Shown piece by piece: positions 15,802 to 24,048 of a DNA stretch of 34,606 nt. Position numbers and translations under genes: made by a program. Source of the stretch: Scalindua_A sp046757465 (GTDB lineage: Bacteria; Planctomycetota; Brocadiia; Brocadiales; Scalinduaceae); assembly GCA_046757465.1 (NCBI GenBank), contig JBHHYH010000031.1, positions 1-34,606 on the forward strand, written 5' to 3'. The notes under the pieces were generated by a model. The model was given only the letters and a program-made list of their open reading frames with translations. It had not been told where the DNA came from and searched no databases. Numbering within the stretch: the first letter of the stretch is position 1; each line of letters starts with the position of its first letter.

Positions 15802-16251
15802 CTAATGCCCCGTGTGCCCAAACCCCCCTTCTCCTCTATGAGTTTCTTCCAGTTCCACCACTTCTTCTAACTCTGCACGCACAACGGGCTGCACTACTAA
15901 TTGTGCGATTCGCATACCTCGTTCAACCAAAAATCTGTTAGAGCCCTGATTACATAAAATGATGCCTATTTCACCTCTGTAATCGCTGTCGATAGTTCCA
16001 GGTGCGTTAACTAGCGTTAGACCATATTTCAGTGCCAACCCACTTCTTGGACGAACCTGTGCCTCATAACCAAATGGCAGTGCTATAAAAATTCCTGTCG
16101 GAATCAACTTAATTTCGTTTTTTTCCAGAACTGTTTGACTATCAACTGCTGCGAACAGATCCATGCCGCTTGCCGCTTGACTCATATATTTTGGTAATGG
16201 TAGATCTTCGCAACCTCTTTTCCTTTTTACTCTTAATTTTATTTTCTGCAT
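15802..16251 (-). CDS. dut: Deoxyuridine 5'-triphosphate nucleotidohydrolase (dUTPase)
   Basis: Hydrolyses dUTP to dUMP and pyrophosphate, keeping uracil out of DNA and supplying dUMP to ThyX. 149 residues, the trimeric dUTPase type. The five motifs are visible in order: SGMDLFAA, RPRSGLALKYG, NAPGTIDSDYRGEIG, RIAQLVVQPV, and the C-terminal phosphate-binding arm RGEGGFGHTGH. The ATG at 16251 is supported by the normal N-terminal strand and the PLPKYMSQAASGMDL context. The first 110 bases overlap the 3' end of coaC in another frame, so translation is probably coupled. Confidence 0.96.
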   Translation of the reverse strand: MQKIKLRVKRKRGCEDLPLPKYMSQAASGMDLFAAVDSQTVLEKNEIKLIPTGIFIALPFGYEAQVRPRSGLALKYGLTLVNAPGTIDSDYRGEIGIILCNQGSNRFLVERGMRIAQLVVQPVVRAELEEVVELEETHRGEGGFGHTGH

Positions 16252-16828
16252 TAATGCCTTTAACTAACAAGTCAACCTTTCGCTTGGAAGTATTTTCAAG
16301 TTCACCAATTATCAATTGAATTATCAACTCCACGTCTGCCATACGGCCAATGCCTATTCGACCTGAAGCTAATCTACCCTTTTCTGGCCCTATAAATTTA
16401 TATCCAACATCTTGAAGCACCTTTATATTCTTCTGCATAATCGGGTTTAAGTACATTCTATCATCCATAGCCGGGGCTATTAACATGGGTGCGTCTATGG
16501 CCATGACGGTACTGGTTAAAGCATCGTCTGCTATGCCTGATGCTAATTTACCAATAATATTAGCAGTAGCGGGTGCAATTACAATTATGTCTGCCTTATC
16601 AGCCAGGGAAATATGTTGTGGGTCATACGTACCATCTTCAATGAAAATGTCTGTTATGACTTCATTCTGTGAAAGAGTTCTAAAAGTCAATGGATTAATG
16701 AAATTTTGCGCAGATTTTGTCATTATTACGGTAATGTCAAAACCCTGACTTTTTAGTCTTGAAACAATCTCAGCAGCTTTAAATGCGGCGATACTCCCGG
16801 TAACACCAAATATGATATTCTTGGTCAT
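16142..16828 (-). CDS. coaC: Phosphopantothenoylcysteine decarboxylase (CoaC domain only)
   Basis: FMN-dependent decarboxylation of phosphopantothenoylcysteine to phosphopantetheine in coenzyme A synthesis. Flavoprotein features: IIFGVTGSIAAFKAAEI at the N-terminus, active-site His in QHISLADKAD, PATANIIGKLASGIADD, the PAMDDRMY form of the PxMNxxMW substrate motif (Asn replaced by Asp), and the LASGRIGIGRM clamp. At 228 residues it ends where the CoaB synthetase half would normally begin in bacterial CoaBC. The final 37 or so residues are lysine- and arginine-rich, have no family counterpart and are read from the dut coding region in a different frame. It is either a stand-alone CoaC with a long overlap or a CoaBC that lost its second half. 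A separate coaB would be needed. Confidence 0.88.
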   Translation of the reverse strand: MTKNIIFGVTGSIAAFKAAEIVSRLKSQGFDITVIMTKSAQNFINPLTFRTLSQNEVITDIFIEDGTYDPQHISLADKADIIVIAPATANIIGKLASGIADDALTSTVMAIDAPMLIAPAMDDRMYLNPIMQKNIKVLQDVGYKFIGPEKGRLASGRIGIGRMADVELIIQLIIGELENTSKRKVDLLVKGINAENKIKSKKEKRLRRSTITKIYESSGKRHGSVRSS

Positions 16829-16845
16829 TTCAGTTTCAACCTCTC

Positions 16846-16977
16846 GTGAGACTGTGTCATAATGTCATCCCGAACTTGTTTCGGGATCTCTAAGGTTGCT
16901 ATCCTATTGAAATCATTAGATTCTGAATCAAGTTCAGAATGATAAAATAGGCATTTCCTTTATTATGACACAACCTC
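16846..16977. repeat. MITE-like repeat family A, second copy
   Basis: The ends GAGACTGTGTCATAATG (16846) and TTATGACACAACCTCTC are imperfect inverted repeats. The interior has TCCCGAACTTGTTTCGGGA and the block CTAAGGTTGCTA.. TTGAAATCATTAGATTC shared with 1166-1202. It is inserted between gmk and coaC inside the long cluster, which may weaken or alter read-through. Confidence 0.65.
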
Positions 16978-16980
16978 TCG

Positions 16981-17598
16981 TCAGGTCAGGTTTAAAATTT
17001 CCCTGATCTTCTTTACAGTATCATCTAATTGATCATTAACAACGCAAAAATCGTAATGCTTGCTATACTTTAATTCTTCATTTGCCAGCTCAAGCCTCTT
17101 GTGAATGTCGACGTCGCTATCCGTAAGTCTTTCCCTTAACCTTTGTCGTAAAGTTTCGTCATCAGGTGGCATTATGAATATTGAGGTTACTTCAGATATT
17201 TTTTTCATGATCTGCAACGCCCCCTTAACATCAATGGCGAGTATGAAAATCTTGCCATTCTCGATAGCCTCTTTAATAGGTTCGATAGGAGTTCCGTACA
17301 GTGAGCCACAATATTCAGCATGCTCAGCTAATTTATTTTCATTAATAAGTTTTTCAAATTCACTTTTTTCTATGAAATGATAATCAATGCCTTCTTCTTC
17401 GCCCTCTCTACGTTCTCTCGTGGTATAGGAAATTGATCTCCTTATTCTAGAATTTTCCATCAATTGTTTACAGATTGTTGTTTTTCCACTTCCCGATGGC
17501 CCTGATATTATTACTAATCGCCCCTTTTTATTTTCGCGTTGCCCTATTTTACTGCTCACGAACAATACCACGTACAATTTAGAATTTAATAAATTCAA
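16981..17598 (-). CDS. gmk: Guanylate kinase
   Basis: Phosphorylates GMP to GDP with ATP. P-loop GPSGSGKTT is preceded by GRLVIIS. The GMP-binding region has RSISYTTRERREGEEEGIDYHFI, and the lid has RLRERLTDSDVDIHKRL, all standard for Gmk. The frame opens at a TTG immediately after the yicC stop, giving about 25 residues before the usual start of the domain. A start further in (GTG or another codon nearer GRLVII) is plausible because no ribosome site marks the TTG. yicC-gmk is a widely conserved pair, and here they are directly adjacent. Confidence 0.94.
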   Translation of the reverse strand: MNLLNSKLYVVLFVSSKIGQRENKKGRLVIISGPSGSGKTTICKQLMENSRIRRSISYTTRERREGEEEGIDYHFIEKSEFEKLINENKLAEHAEYCGSLYGTPIEPIKEAIENGKIFILAIDVKGALQIMKKISEVTSIFIMPPDDETLRQRLRERLTDSDVDIHKRLELANEELKYSKHYDFCVVNDQLDDTVKKIREILNLT

Positions 17599-18489
17599 TT
17601 ATTCAACATTAAATACCTGCTCCTTTATTCGTTCAATTTCAGTTTTTATTTCAATAACGTCTTTGATTATATCCGCATTATTTGCTTTAGCTGCAATCGT
17701 ATTAGCCTCGCGGAACATTTCTTGTACTATAAATTCAAGTTTTCTCCCGGTAGGTTCTTCATTTTCCATTACATCGTTAAGTAATAAAAGATGACTCCTG
17801 AGCCTTCCTAACTCCTCAGAAATATCGCATCTGTCAGCAAAGATAGCAACCTCCCTGTATAAATCATCTTTTTCGATCTTTATTTCTGTCTCCTCTAACA
17901 GGGAAGTTATTCTCTCTTGAATGCGGTTTCGATATTCCGGTACTGCATTCGCAGACTTGGTTTCTATTTTATCCAGTAATAAGGAAATATGGTTTTCCCA
18001 TTTTTCAATTTCCAATTGGAGATTCCTACCTTCAACTTCTTTCATATGCTTCAAATCTTCGATAGCAAGTTTAATAGATTTTTCCAATTCTAACCATAAG
18101 TCTTCCGTTACCTTTCCATTCCCAGCATCTTTTTTAAATTCCAACACACCAGGAAGAGAAATAAGTTTTTCCAGCGAGATGTCCTGTTCAGATGATATTT
18201 CTTCCCGTGCCTCACATATTGAACTATAATATCCCCTTAAGACATCTTTATTAATAAAGCATTTTGGTTCCTGCTCAGACGTTTTATACTCTAAGGTTAA
18301 ATTTATAGTTCCACGAAGCATTTCTTTTCTTATGAGTTTCCCAATTCTTTCCTCGAAGTCTGTTAACGATTCAGGTATCTTGGTATTAATCTTTAAGTAT
18401 TTATTATTTAAAGAGCGTATTTCGACCAGAATCGCCTTTTCTTCATCTTTTAACTCTGCTCGCCCAAAACCAGTCATACTCTTAATCAT
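17599..18489 (-). CDS. yicC: YicC/YloC family endoribonuclease
   Basis: 296 residues, the full family length. The family opening MIKSMTGFGRAEL, VEIRSLNNKYLKI in the N-terminal domain, and the C-terminal DUF1732 block PTGRKLEFIVQEMFREANTIAAKANN with D-x-E-type acidic residues are all present. E. coli YicC has been shown to be an endoribonuclease involved in RNA turnover. A coiled-coil-rich centre separates the domains. It is followed without a gap by gmk, a conserved neighbour in many bacteria. Confidence 0.94.
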   Translation of the reverse strand: MIKSMTGFGRAELKDEEKAILVEIRSLNNKYLKINTKIPESLTDFEERIGKLIRKEMLRGTINLTLEYKTSEQEPKCFINKDVLRGYYSSICEAREEISSEQDISLEKLISLPGVLEFKKDAGNGKVTEDLWLELEKSIKLAIEDLKHMKEVEGRNLQLEIEKWENHISLLLDKIETKSANAVPEYRNRIQERITSLLEETEIKIEKDDLYREVAIFADRCDISEELGRLRSHLLLLNDVMENEEPTGRKLEFIVQEMFREANTIAAKANNADIIKDVIEIKTEIERIKEQVFNVE

Positions 18490-18531
18490 GTCATATCATT
18501 GTGTTGAACTTATATTGAAGACTTCTTAATC

Positions 18532-19041
18532 TTATTTGCTATTGCTTTCTTCTTCAACCTTTGATTTGTGCTCTTTTTTCTTATCTTCTTGTTTTTCATC
18601 AGTAACATCAATTGCCTTCATGCCCATGGATTCTTCTTGCACCGTGATCTCTTTCGTAGTTTGTGAGGGTTCATGGGCAGCATGCTCATGTGCAGTTTCC
18701 TGAAATGTCATTGGGGCTTCGTTTCCTATAGTTCCTGTACCATGAATTGATGTTAATGTTAATTTTGTCAACAAGATTGTAGTAAAAATGAAGGAAGCTC
18801 CAATAAGGTAAGTAAATTTGCTCAAAACAGAACTTCCTTTTGTCCCCAATGCAGTTTGGTCTGATAAACCACCAATTGCCGCTAAGCCACCACCTCTTCC
18901 CGCTTGCATCAACACACTGCCAATCAAGACAACGCAAAATAATATCAGCAACGGCTTCAAAACTGCTGACCACTGAAGTATATAAAACATGGTAAGTAAA
19001 CCAAAAATAATTACAACTGCAGTAATCCATTTCAATTTCAT
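18532..19041 (-). CDS. secG: Preprotein translocase subunit SecG with extended tail
   Basis: Small membrane subunit of the SecYEG channel. The SecG core is clear: two hydrophobic helices joined by VLMQAGRGGGLAAIGG and then TALGTKGSSVLSKFT, the family's conserved loop. An extra hydrophobic N-terminal segment (residues about 5-25) precedes it. Residues about 110-169 form a hydrophilic tail of His, Glu and Lys, so the protein (169 residues) is about twice the length of short SecG proteins. It lies between tpiA and yicC; tpiA-secG adjacency is common in bacteria and supports the call. Confidence 0.9.
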   Translation of the reverse strand: MKLKWITAVVIIFGLLTMFYILQWSAVLKPLLILFCVVLIGSVLMQAGRGGGLAAIGGLSDQTALGTKGSSVLSKFTYLIGASFIFTTILLTKLTLTSIHGTGTIGNEAPMTFQETAHEHAAHEPSQTTKEITVQEESMGMKAIDVTDEKQEDKKKEHKSKVEEESNSK

Positions 19042-19113
19042 AAAAATTTGCCTCTTGTAAAATAGTTAATATAATTTTCCCTGAAGGTTAAACCGTTTGA
19101 TAATATCTTAAAT

Positions 19114-19881
19114 CTATGACAACCTGGCTGCATCCGAAACTATCTCTAAAAAAGATTCTGAATCTAAGCTGGCCCCCCCAACGAGGGCACCATCAATTCC
19201 AGACTGACTTAAAAGTTCTTTTGCATTTCCTGAATTTACACTTCCACCGTATTGTATTCTTATGCTCTGAGCCACGTCATCTCCGCATCTATTTTCAACC
19301 GTCTTTCTAATGAAAGAGTGTACTTCATTAGCCTGTTTTGGTGTTGCAGTTTTCCCCGTACCTATTGCCCAGACGGGCTCATAAGCGATTGTTAATCTTC
19401 TTACTTGTTCGGATGTTAAACCATTTAAACCCTCTGACAATTGTAAGTCAACAACCTCCTCAGTTTTCCCTGATTCTCTCTCATCCAACTTTTCTCCAAC
19501 ACATAATATCGGGTTTAAATCGTAAGATAATGCAGTTTTTATCTTAGAATTTATCATCGAATTCGTTTCTTGAAAAATTGTTCTTCTTTCAGAATGACCA
19601 ATTATTACATGTGTGCAACCAATATCCTTAAGCATTGCTCCCGAGACCTCTCCTGTAAAAGCCCCACTCTTTTCTAGATACATATTTTGAGCGCCAACAT
19701 AAATCCTGCTATCTTGAAGTATTTCATATATGTCTCTTAAATAAATGAAAGGAGGACATACTCCCACATCCACAGCATTATTTAAATTCGCCATTCCATA
19801 GCGCAATTTATTTGCTAAATTTTTAGCTTCTTCCAAAGTCAGGTTCATTTTCCAGTTGCCAACTATGAAGAGCTTCTTCAT
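19114..19881 (-). CDS. tpiA: Triosephosphate isomerase
   Basis: Interconverts dihydroxyacetone phosphate and glyceraldehyde-3-phosphate in glycolysis and gluconeogenesis. 255 residues, normal length. Catalytic and substrate residues sit in family motifs: NWKMN (K11), the IIGHSERR His, AYEPVWAIGTGKTATPKQA (catalytic Glu and flexible loop 6), YGGSVN and DGALVGGASL. Its ATG overlaps the pheA stop by four bases (ATGA), so the two are translationally coupled. It is the second gene of the minus-strand cluster. Confidence 0.97.
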   Translation of the reverse strand: MKKLFIVGNWKMNLTLEEAKNLANKLRYGMANLNNAVDVGVCPPFIYLRDIYEILQDSRIYVGAQNMYLEKSGAFTGEVSGAMLKDIGCTHVIIGHSERRTIFQETNSMINSKIKTALSYDLNPILCVGEKLDERESGKTEEVVDLQLSEGLNGLTSEQVRRLTIAYEPVWAIGTGKTATPKQANEVHSFIRKTVENRCGDDVAQSIRIQYGGSVNSGNAKELLSQSGIDGALVGGASLDSESFLEIVSDAARLS

Positions 19882-20948
19882 CTTGTTGCATCACCTGCAG
19901 GAAATGAACCGATTATATTCAGATCAATGCAAGTTTTTTTAACCTCCTCTAGTGCATTTTTTACATTTTCATCAGTTGCATGACCAAGGAAATCAATATA
20001 AAAGCAATAATCCCAAGCCTTTTTTCTTGTAGGTAATGGTTCTATATCCGTTAAGTTTATATTGTACTTCTTAAATGGTTCCAGAATCTTATATAAAGCC
20101 CCTGATTCGTTTTTAACATAACAAAGAACTGCTGTCTTATCGTGATCGGTAGGCGGAGAGAACACGCGACTTAGGACAAAAAACCTTGTAATGTTATTTG
20201 GATTGTCTTCAATATTATGCTGAAGTATATTTATCCCATATATCTTAGCTACTCCTGCGTGGGCAATGGCAGCGGAATCTTTTCCTTTTGCTGCAATAAT
20301 TGCTGCTTCTGTAGTACTCCCAACATCCAGGAGGTCGACCCTTTCAAAATTATTTGCTAACCATAACTTACATTGTGAAAAAACCTGTGGTTTTGAGTAT
20401 ATTTTCTTTACCTTATCTATTTTGCAATTTGCCAACAAGTTGTGATGAATAGGCATTATAATCTCTGCACAAGCCTTCACATCATACTCAATGAACATAC
20501 TCAATGTTTCCCTAATACCCCCTTCGGTTGTGTTTTCTATTGGAACTACACCGTAGTCCGTTCGTTCATTTGTTACTTCTCTAAAAACAGCATCAATACC
20601 GTTTAATGGTAGATATTCAACAGAAGCGCCAAATTTGCCCCTTGCAGCAAAATAGCTGAAGGTACCTTCAGGTCCTAGATATGATACCTTTACAGATTTC
20701 TCAAGAACTAGAGAACCTGCCATCAGCTCTCTATATATCTCCCTCAGACATTTATTGCTTAAAGGGCCTTTATTATTGGCTGTAATTCTTTCATATATTT
20801 GCTTTTCTCTATCAGGGGCATACACTTGAGCATTGGTACGTTTCTTGATTGTACCTATTTCCTTAACGATAGTTGCCCTTTCATTGAGAAGTTCCACAAT
20901 TTTCATATCTAAAATATCGATTTTTCCCCTTAGTTTTTCTAGACCCAT
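19878..20948 (-). CDS. pheA: Bifunctional chorismate mutase/prephenate dehydratase (P-protein)
   Basis: Makes phenylpyruvate from chorismate through prephenate. An N-terminal AroQ chorismate mutase (LRGKIDILDMKIVELLNERA, with the RATIVKEIG patch) occupies about residues 1-85. The dehydratase follows from VSYLGPEGTFSYFAA, with GVVPIENTTEGGI and the catalytic NITRFFVL. A C-terminal ACT domain (GALYKILEPF .. NLTDIEPLPTRKKAWDY) is the usual phenylalanine-feedback site. The ATG at 20948 gives the common MGLEKLRGKID start; a TTG six codons upstream (20966) is open. It heads the nine-gene minus-strand cluster and has a strong promoter. Confidence 0.95.
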   Translation of the reverse strand: MGLEKLRGKIDILDMKIVELLNERATIVKEIGTIKKRTNAQVYAPDREKQIYERITANNKGPLSNKCLREIYRELMAGSLVLEKSVKVSYLGPEGTFSYFAARGKFGASVEYLPLNGIDAVFREVTNERTDYGVVPIENTTEGGIRETLSMFIEYDVKACAEIIMPIHHNLLANCKIDKVKKIYSKPQVFSQCKLWLANNFERVDLLDVGSTTEAAIIAAKGKDSAAIAHAGVAKIYGINILQHNIEDNPNNITRFFVLSRVFSPPTDHDKTAVLCYVKNESGALYKILEPFKKYNINLTDIEPLPTRKKAWDYCFYIDFLGHATDENVKNALEEVKKTCIDLNIIGSFPAGDATR

Positions 20949-21023
20949 AAGGAATCTTTTATCCAAAAAAGCACATAAGCGTATATAATTTCAGTACCTT
21001 ATAGAATTTCAGTAGCTTTAAAA

Positions 21024-21052
21024 AATATAACAGAACATGCATATACTGTCAA
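21024..21052 (-). promoter_or_regulatory. Sigma-70-type promoter of the pheA cluster
   Basis: On the minus strand TTGACA (21047-21052) and TATATT (21024-21029) are separated by exactly 17 bases, placing transcription start near 21017, about 70 bases before the pheA ATG. Confidence 0.8.
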
Positions 21053-21194
21053 CAAAATAACAAGTTGAAAAGCACGTTGTTTTTTGAATGTTTTTAGAGA
21101 TCAAGCCACTCGATGTAAAAGATCCTAAACCCCAACCTGCATTAAGATGTTGAATAACAATCGCATGGAACTAATTTAAGTCAATTTTTTTTAT

Positions 21195-21222
21195 TTGACT
21201 GTTAGAAAAAACAAGATAAAAT
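21195..21222 (+). promoter_or_regulatory. Sigma-70-type promoter of the NYN-rnc unit
   Basis: TTGACT (21195-21200) and TAAAAT (21217-21222) are separated by 16 bases. The -10 box covers the upstream in-frame ATG at 21221, which argues that translation starts at 21251. It is divergent from the pheA promoter. Confidence 0.7.
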
Positions 21223-21250
21223 GAGGTTTAAACAACACTGGGAGGAAAAT

Positions 21251-21778
21251 ATGTCAAGTGAAGCAATTGCAAGGTTTAGACAGCGACTGGGTATATTTGT
21301 TGATGTACAAAATATGTTTTATTCAGCTAAAGCGCTTCATCAATCAAAGATTGACTACAGTAAGCTGTTACAGGAAATAGTATCCAATCGGGACCTTGTC
21401 AGGGCTGTAGCATATGTAGTACATAAATCAGATGTTGATCAATCTAGCTTTACAGATGCTCTTAAACGATTAGGTTATGAAATAAAGACTAAAGAGTTAC
21501 GCCTTAGACCTGATGGAACTGCCAAGGGAGATTGGGATATGGGAATAGCCATTGATACTATTGGAATGGCACCCAAACTTGACACAGTAGTCCTTGTCAC
21601 AGGTGATGGCGACTTCGTGCCTCTTGTAGAGATGTTGAAGGCTCATGGCTGTCGCGTTGAGGTAGTATCCTTTCGCAGAAGCACAGCCATTGAACTAATC
21701 GATGCATCAACTCAATACACGGCAATAGAAGAATCGATGTTATTTAAGAAAAGAAAATCTACAAAAAATGTCGCTTAA
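21251..21778 (+). CDS. NYN domain protein (LabA/DUF88 family)
   Basis: 175 residues from the chosen start. A PIN-like NYN fold predicted to act as a metal-dependent ribonuclease: LGIFVDVQNMFY carries the first conserved Asp and Asn, GDWDMGIAIDTIG the middle acidic residues, and VVLVTGDGDFVPLVEMLK the T-G-D-x-D motif. The ATG at 21251 has a strong GGGAGG (21240-21245) 5 bases upstream; an in-frame ATG at 21221 overlaps the promoter -10 and is unlikely. The last 11 bases overlap rnc, so a nuclease-like protein and RNase III are translated together, which hints at a shared RNA-processing role. Confidence 0.9.
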   Translation: MSSEAIARFRQRLGIFVDVQNMFYSAKALHQSKIDYSKLLQEIVSNRDLVRAVAYVVHKSDVDQSSFTDALKRLGYEIKTKELRLRPDGTAKGDWDMGIAIDTIGMAPKLDTVVLVTGDGDFVPLVEMLKAHGCRVEVVSFRRSTAIELIDASTQYTAIEESMLFKKRKSTKNVA

Positions 21779-22481
21779 AGTAGATAATACAGAAATTAGG
21801 AAAAAATTGAAAGATTGCCAGCAGACGCTTGGTTATTCTTTCAAAAACACTAAACTACTCGAAAATGCATTAACTCATACCTCCTTTAAAACACCTTATA
21901 ATCCTAGCAATGAAAGGTTAGAATTTCTTGGTGATGCTATACTTGGGATGGTAATCTCCGAATACTTATTTAAGAAGTTTCCTAATTACTCAGAAGGAAA
22001 GCTAACAAAAATAAAATCTGTAGTAGTAAGTAGTGTGACCCTTGCTAAGATTGGAACAGAAATGGATTTAAAAAGCCATGTATCTGTAGGAAAGGGATTG
22101 ACAACGGGCAGTTCACTTCCAAAATCACTTATAGCAAATGTCTTTGAAGCAATCATTGCGGCCATATATATTGACGGAGGCCTGAAAGCAGTTTTTGATT
22201 TTATACTCAAACATCTAGATAACGAAATTGATATTGTGTGCAATAATAAACACGAAAAAAACTACAAATCGATTCTTCAACATTTTTGTCAAAAAGAGCA
22301 GGGACACATACCAAAGTACAAAATAATAAAGCAAAGCGGTCCAGATCATAAGAAGACATTTGAAGTAGTCACTTTGATTAACAACGTTGAATATTGTACC
22401 GGGCTAGGAAATAACAGAAAGAATGCTGAACAAATAGCAGCTAGAAAAACATTAGAAGCACTTGCCGTAAATATAGAATAA
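21768..22481 (+). CDS. rnc: Ribonuclease III
   Basis: Cleaves double-stranded RNA in rRNA maturation and regulation. 237 residues. The catalytic domain bears the RNase III signature NERLEFLGDAILG (residues 48-60, with the metal-binding Glu and Asp) and the second acidic patch ANVFEAIIAAIYIDGG. The C-terminal double-stranded RNA-binding domain spans about 160-232 (LQHFCQKEQGHIPKYKI .. GNNRKNAEQIAARKTLEAL). It overlaps the preceding NYN gene by 11 bases and is followed after 19 bases by a small Cys-containing protein. Confidence 0.97.
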   Translation: MSLKVDNTEIRKKLKDCQQTLGYSFKNTKLLENALTHTSFKTPYNPSNERLEFLGDAILGMVISEYLFKKFPNYSEGKLTKIKSVVVSSVTLAKIGTEMDLKSHVSVGKGLTTGSSLPKSLIANVFEAIIAAIYIDGGLKAVFDFILKHLDNEIDIVCNNKHEKNYKSILQHFCQKEQGHIPKYKIIKQSGPDHKKTFEVVTLINNVEYCTGLGNNRKNAEQIAARKTLEALAVNIE

Positions 22482-22500
22482 GATATAATAGGACGATGGA

Positions 22501-22767
22501 ATGAATAGCATGAAAAAAAGAATAAATAAGAAGAAGATAGTTAGTATATGTCCCTCACGGGTTGCAAGATCACAATGCCCGAGTATACGCAGGACGAGAC
22601 AAATCAGGCGTGATTTACTAAGGCTGCAAAAGGACCCTGGCGTTCCTGAGAAGACACTTGAAAATCTTCGTTTAAAATTAAAACAGAAAAAAAATCAGGG
22701 TATTGCAGTTGATTGTAAAGAATGTCCATATAATGTATCTAAGGAAATTGTACCTGCAACTGCCTAA
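22501..22767 (+). CDS. Small basic protein with two cysteine pairs, unknown function
   Basis: 88 residues, strongly basic. Four cysteines are arranged as ICPSRVARSQCP (C17, C26) and DCKECPYN (C72, C75), with a helical Arg/Leu-rich middle (IRRDLLRLQ). The last pair is a C-x2-C, so a metal or iron-sulfur site built by all four is possible; no family was recognised. AGGA precedes the ATG by about 7 bases. It follows rnc by 19 bases and is probably in the same transcript. The gene ends 10 bases from the convergent gene at 22778. Confidence 0.65.
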   Translation: MNSMKKRINKKKIVSICPSRVARSQCPSIRRTRQIRRDLLRLQKDPGVPEKTLENLRLKLKQKKNQGIAVDCKECPYNVSKEIVPATA

Positions 22768-22777
22768 TCGTGGAGAG

Positions 22778-23272
22778 CTATATTTGCGCTGTGCAATTCA
22801 ACAATTTGCCTATTTCTTCAGTAACTGCTAGAATTTCCTCCCGACCTAAATGTGGTTTAAAAACTTTTGTTTCTTTATCCTCCTTAAAATTCTGAAATAC
22901 CAGAATTTCACTCCCGTTAGTTCTATGTGTAGCCTTTAGTTTTAAAATTTTTTTTCTCATCAAATATAACGATAATACATACCTAAAATTTACACTCGAC
23001 AGGTTACTTTCATTTTCTAATCTTTGGAATAAATCGTAAAAAACATCTATATCGGCATACTTCGGTACAGTATCTGATGTTTTTTGAACCTTCGTCTTCC
23101 AATAAGAAAAAATCCCCCCTCCTCTAGCCTTATTCCAGCATTCTAGGCAAAAATCTCTTCTTGTAAAATCATTATCTTTATCGTAAAGAGCAGAAAAGTA
23201 TTCCTCTTCTTCTTTAAAAAACCTTTCGCAACAAGAGCAATTTTTCGCTCCCTTATTTATGTACCATTCCAT
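22778..23272 (-). CDS. Zinc-ribbon-like conserved hypothetical protein
   Basis: 164 residues. The N-terminal 50 residues contain C-S-C-C (C12, C14, C15) and FCLECW (C42, C45), which fits a zinc ribbon of the CxxC..CxxC kind. The rest is a helical domain (DVFYDLFQRLENESNLSSVNF, LSLYLMRKKILKL) ending in a strand-rich segment with FKPHLGREEI. No enzyme motif is visible. The function is unknown; similar small CxxC proteins in planctomycete-type genomes are usually annotated only as hypothetical. It lies 91 bases downstream of the cyclodeaminase gene on the same strand. Confidence 0.7.
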   Translation of the reverse strand: MEWYINKGAKNCSCCERFFKEEEEYFSALYDKDNDFTRRDFCLECWNKARGGGIFSYWKTKVQKTSDTVPKYADIDVFYDLFQRLENESNLSSVNFRYVLSLYLMRKKILKLKATHRTNGSEILVFQNFKEDKETKVFKPHLGREEILAVTEEIGKLLNCTAQI

Positions 23273-23363
23273 TACTAAACAGTTCTTTTTGAATTAAGAT
23301 AAATTAGCAATATGCCCGAGTGCGTGCGCCCGTACCGGATCGGACGGGACGAAAGAAGCTAGC

Positions 23364-23993
23364 TTATTTGTTCATTATATCCTTTACTTTCTTCATAATA
23401 TCATCAATTAATTTTTCAGCCCTCACCAAGGTTTTCTCAATCTCTTCCTTTACGGTGTTCACTACTTCCTTGCTTTGTATGCAGTTTAAGTTGATTTCAA
23501 CATTTAACATAGCACCTTTAAGAGCCGCATTCGCTAATACGCCAGCAACACCAACATCTGTAACAAGATTTGGATTCGCAATTTTTACTAATCCATTGGT
23601 ATATTCAAGAAGTCCTAAAGAGCACCTTACAATCCTGAGAGGTACATCCGTTGCCTTCTCCAAGGCACTTTGAATAGCTGACGTACGTTGCTTCTTCTCT
23701 TCTTCATTTGATTTTGACAGGGCATATGCCCTGTCCACTCCTTTATACGCTTCAATATCCTCTTCCATTAACCTCAATAACTCTTCACGATCATTTCTAC
23801 ACTTTTCCAGTATTTCTTTTATCTGAGGTTCGACGTCTTTAAATTTTCCTTTCCCCAACGTAAAATTTGCTGACATAGCAACCATGCTTGTACTTAGAGC
23901 TCCAACCAATGCTGAAACACTTCCTCCTCCAGGAGTAGAAATATTCGAAGATACATCATTTAAATACCTGTCTAAAGTTTTATATCTATACAC
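23364..23993 (-). CDS. fchA: Cyclodeaminase/cyclohydrolase (FTCD_C; methenyl-THF cyclohydrolase-like)
   Basis: 209 residues, one FTCD_C domain. The family motif STPGGGSVSALVGALSTSMVAM is followed by helices with DIEAYKGV and ALEKATDVPLRIVRCS, then PNLVTDVGVAGVLANAALKGAMLNVEINL, all typical. Stand-alone members are either formiminotetrahydrofolate cyclodeaminases or FchA-type methenyl-tetrahydrofolate cyclohydrolases that serve the methyl branch of the acetyl-CoA pathway. The second is favoured if the host fixes carbon by that pathway, which is inference. The start is a GTG at 23993 with AAAGGG some 14 bases upstream. There is no histidine-degradation gene nearby. Confidence 0.85.
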   Translation of the reverse strand: MYRYKTLDRYLNDVSSNISTPGGGSVSALVGALSTSMVAMSANFTLGKGKFKDVEPQIKEILEKCRNDREELLRLMEEDIEAYKGVDRAYALSKSNEEEKKQRTSAIQSALEKATDVPLRIVRCSLGLLEYTNGLVKIANPNLVTDVGVAGVLANAALKGAMLNVEINLNCIQSKEVVNTVKEEIEKTLVRAEKLIDDIMKKVKDIMNK

Positions 23994-24048
23994 AAAAAAA
24001 TTCTATTCCCTTTCTAAAATATAAAAGAGATTATGATATTCGTTTTTG

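Noticed and set aside
18686..19030. Second long minus-strand frame within secG
   Set aside because: It is an out-of-frame shadow; the SecG motifs are in the other frame.
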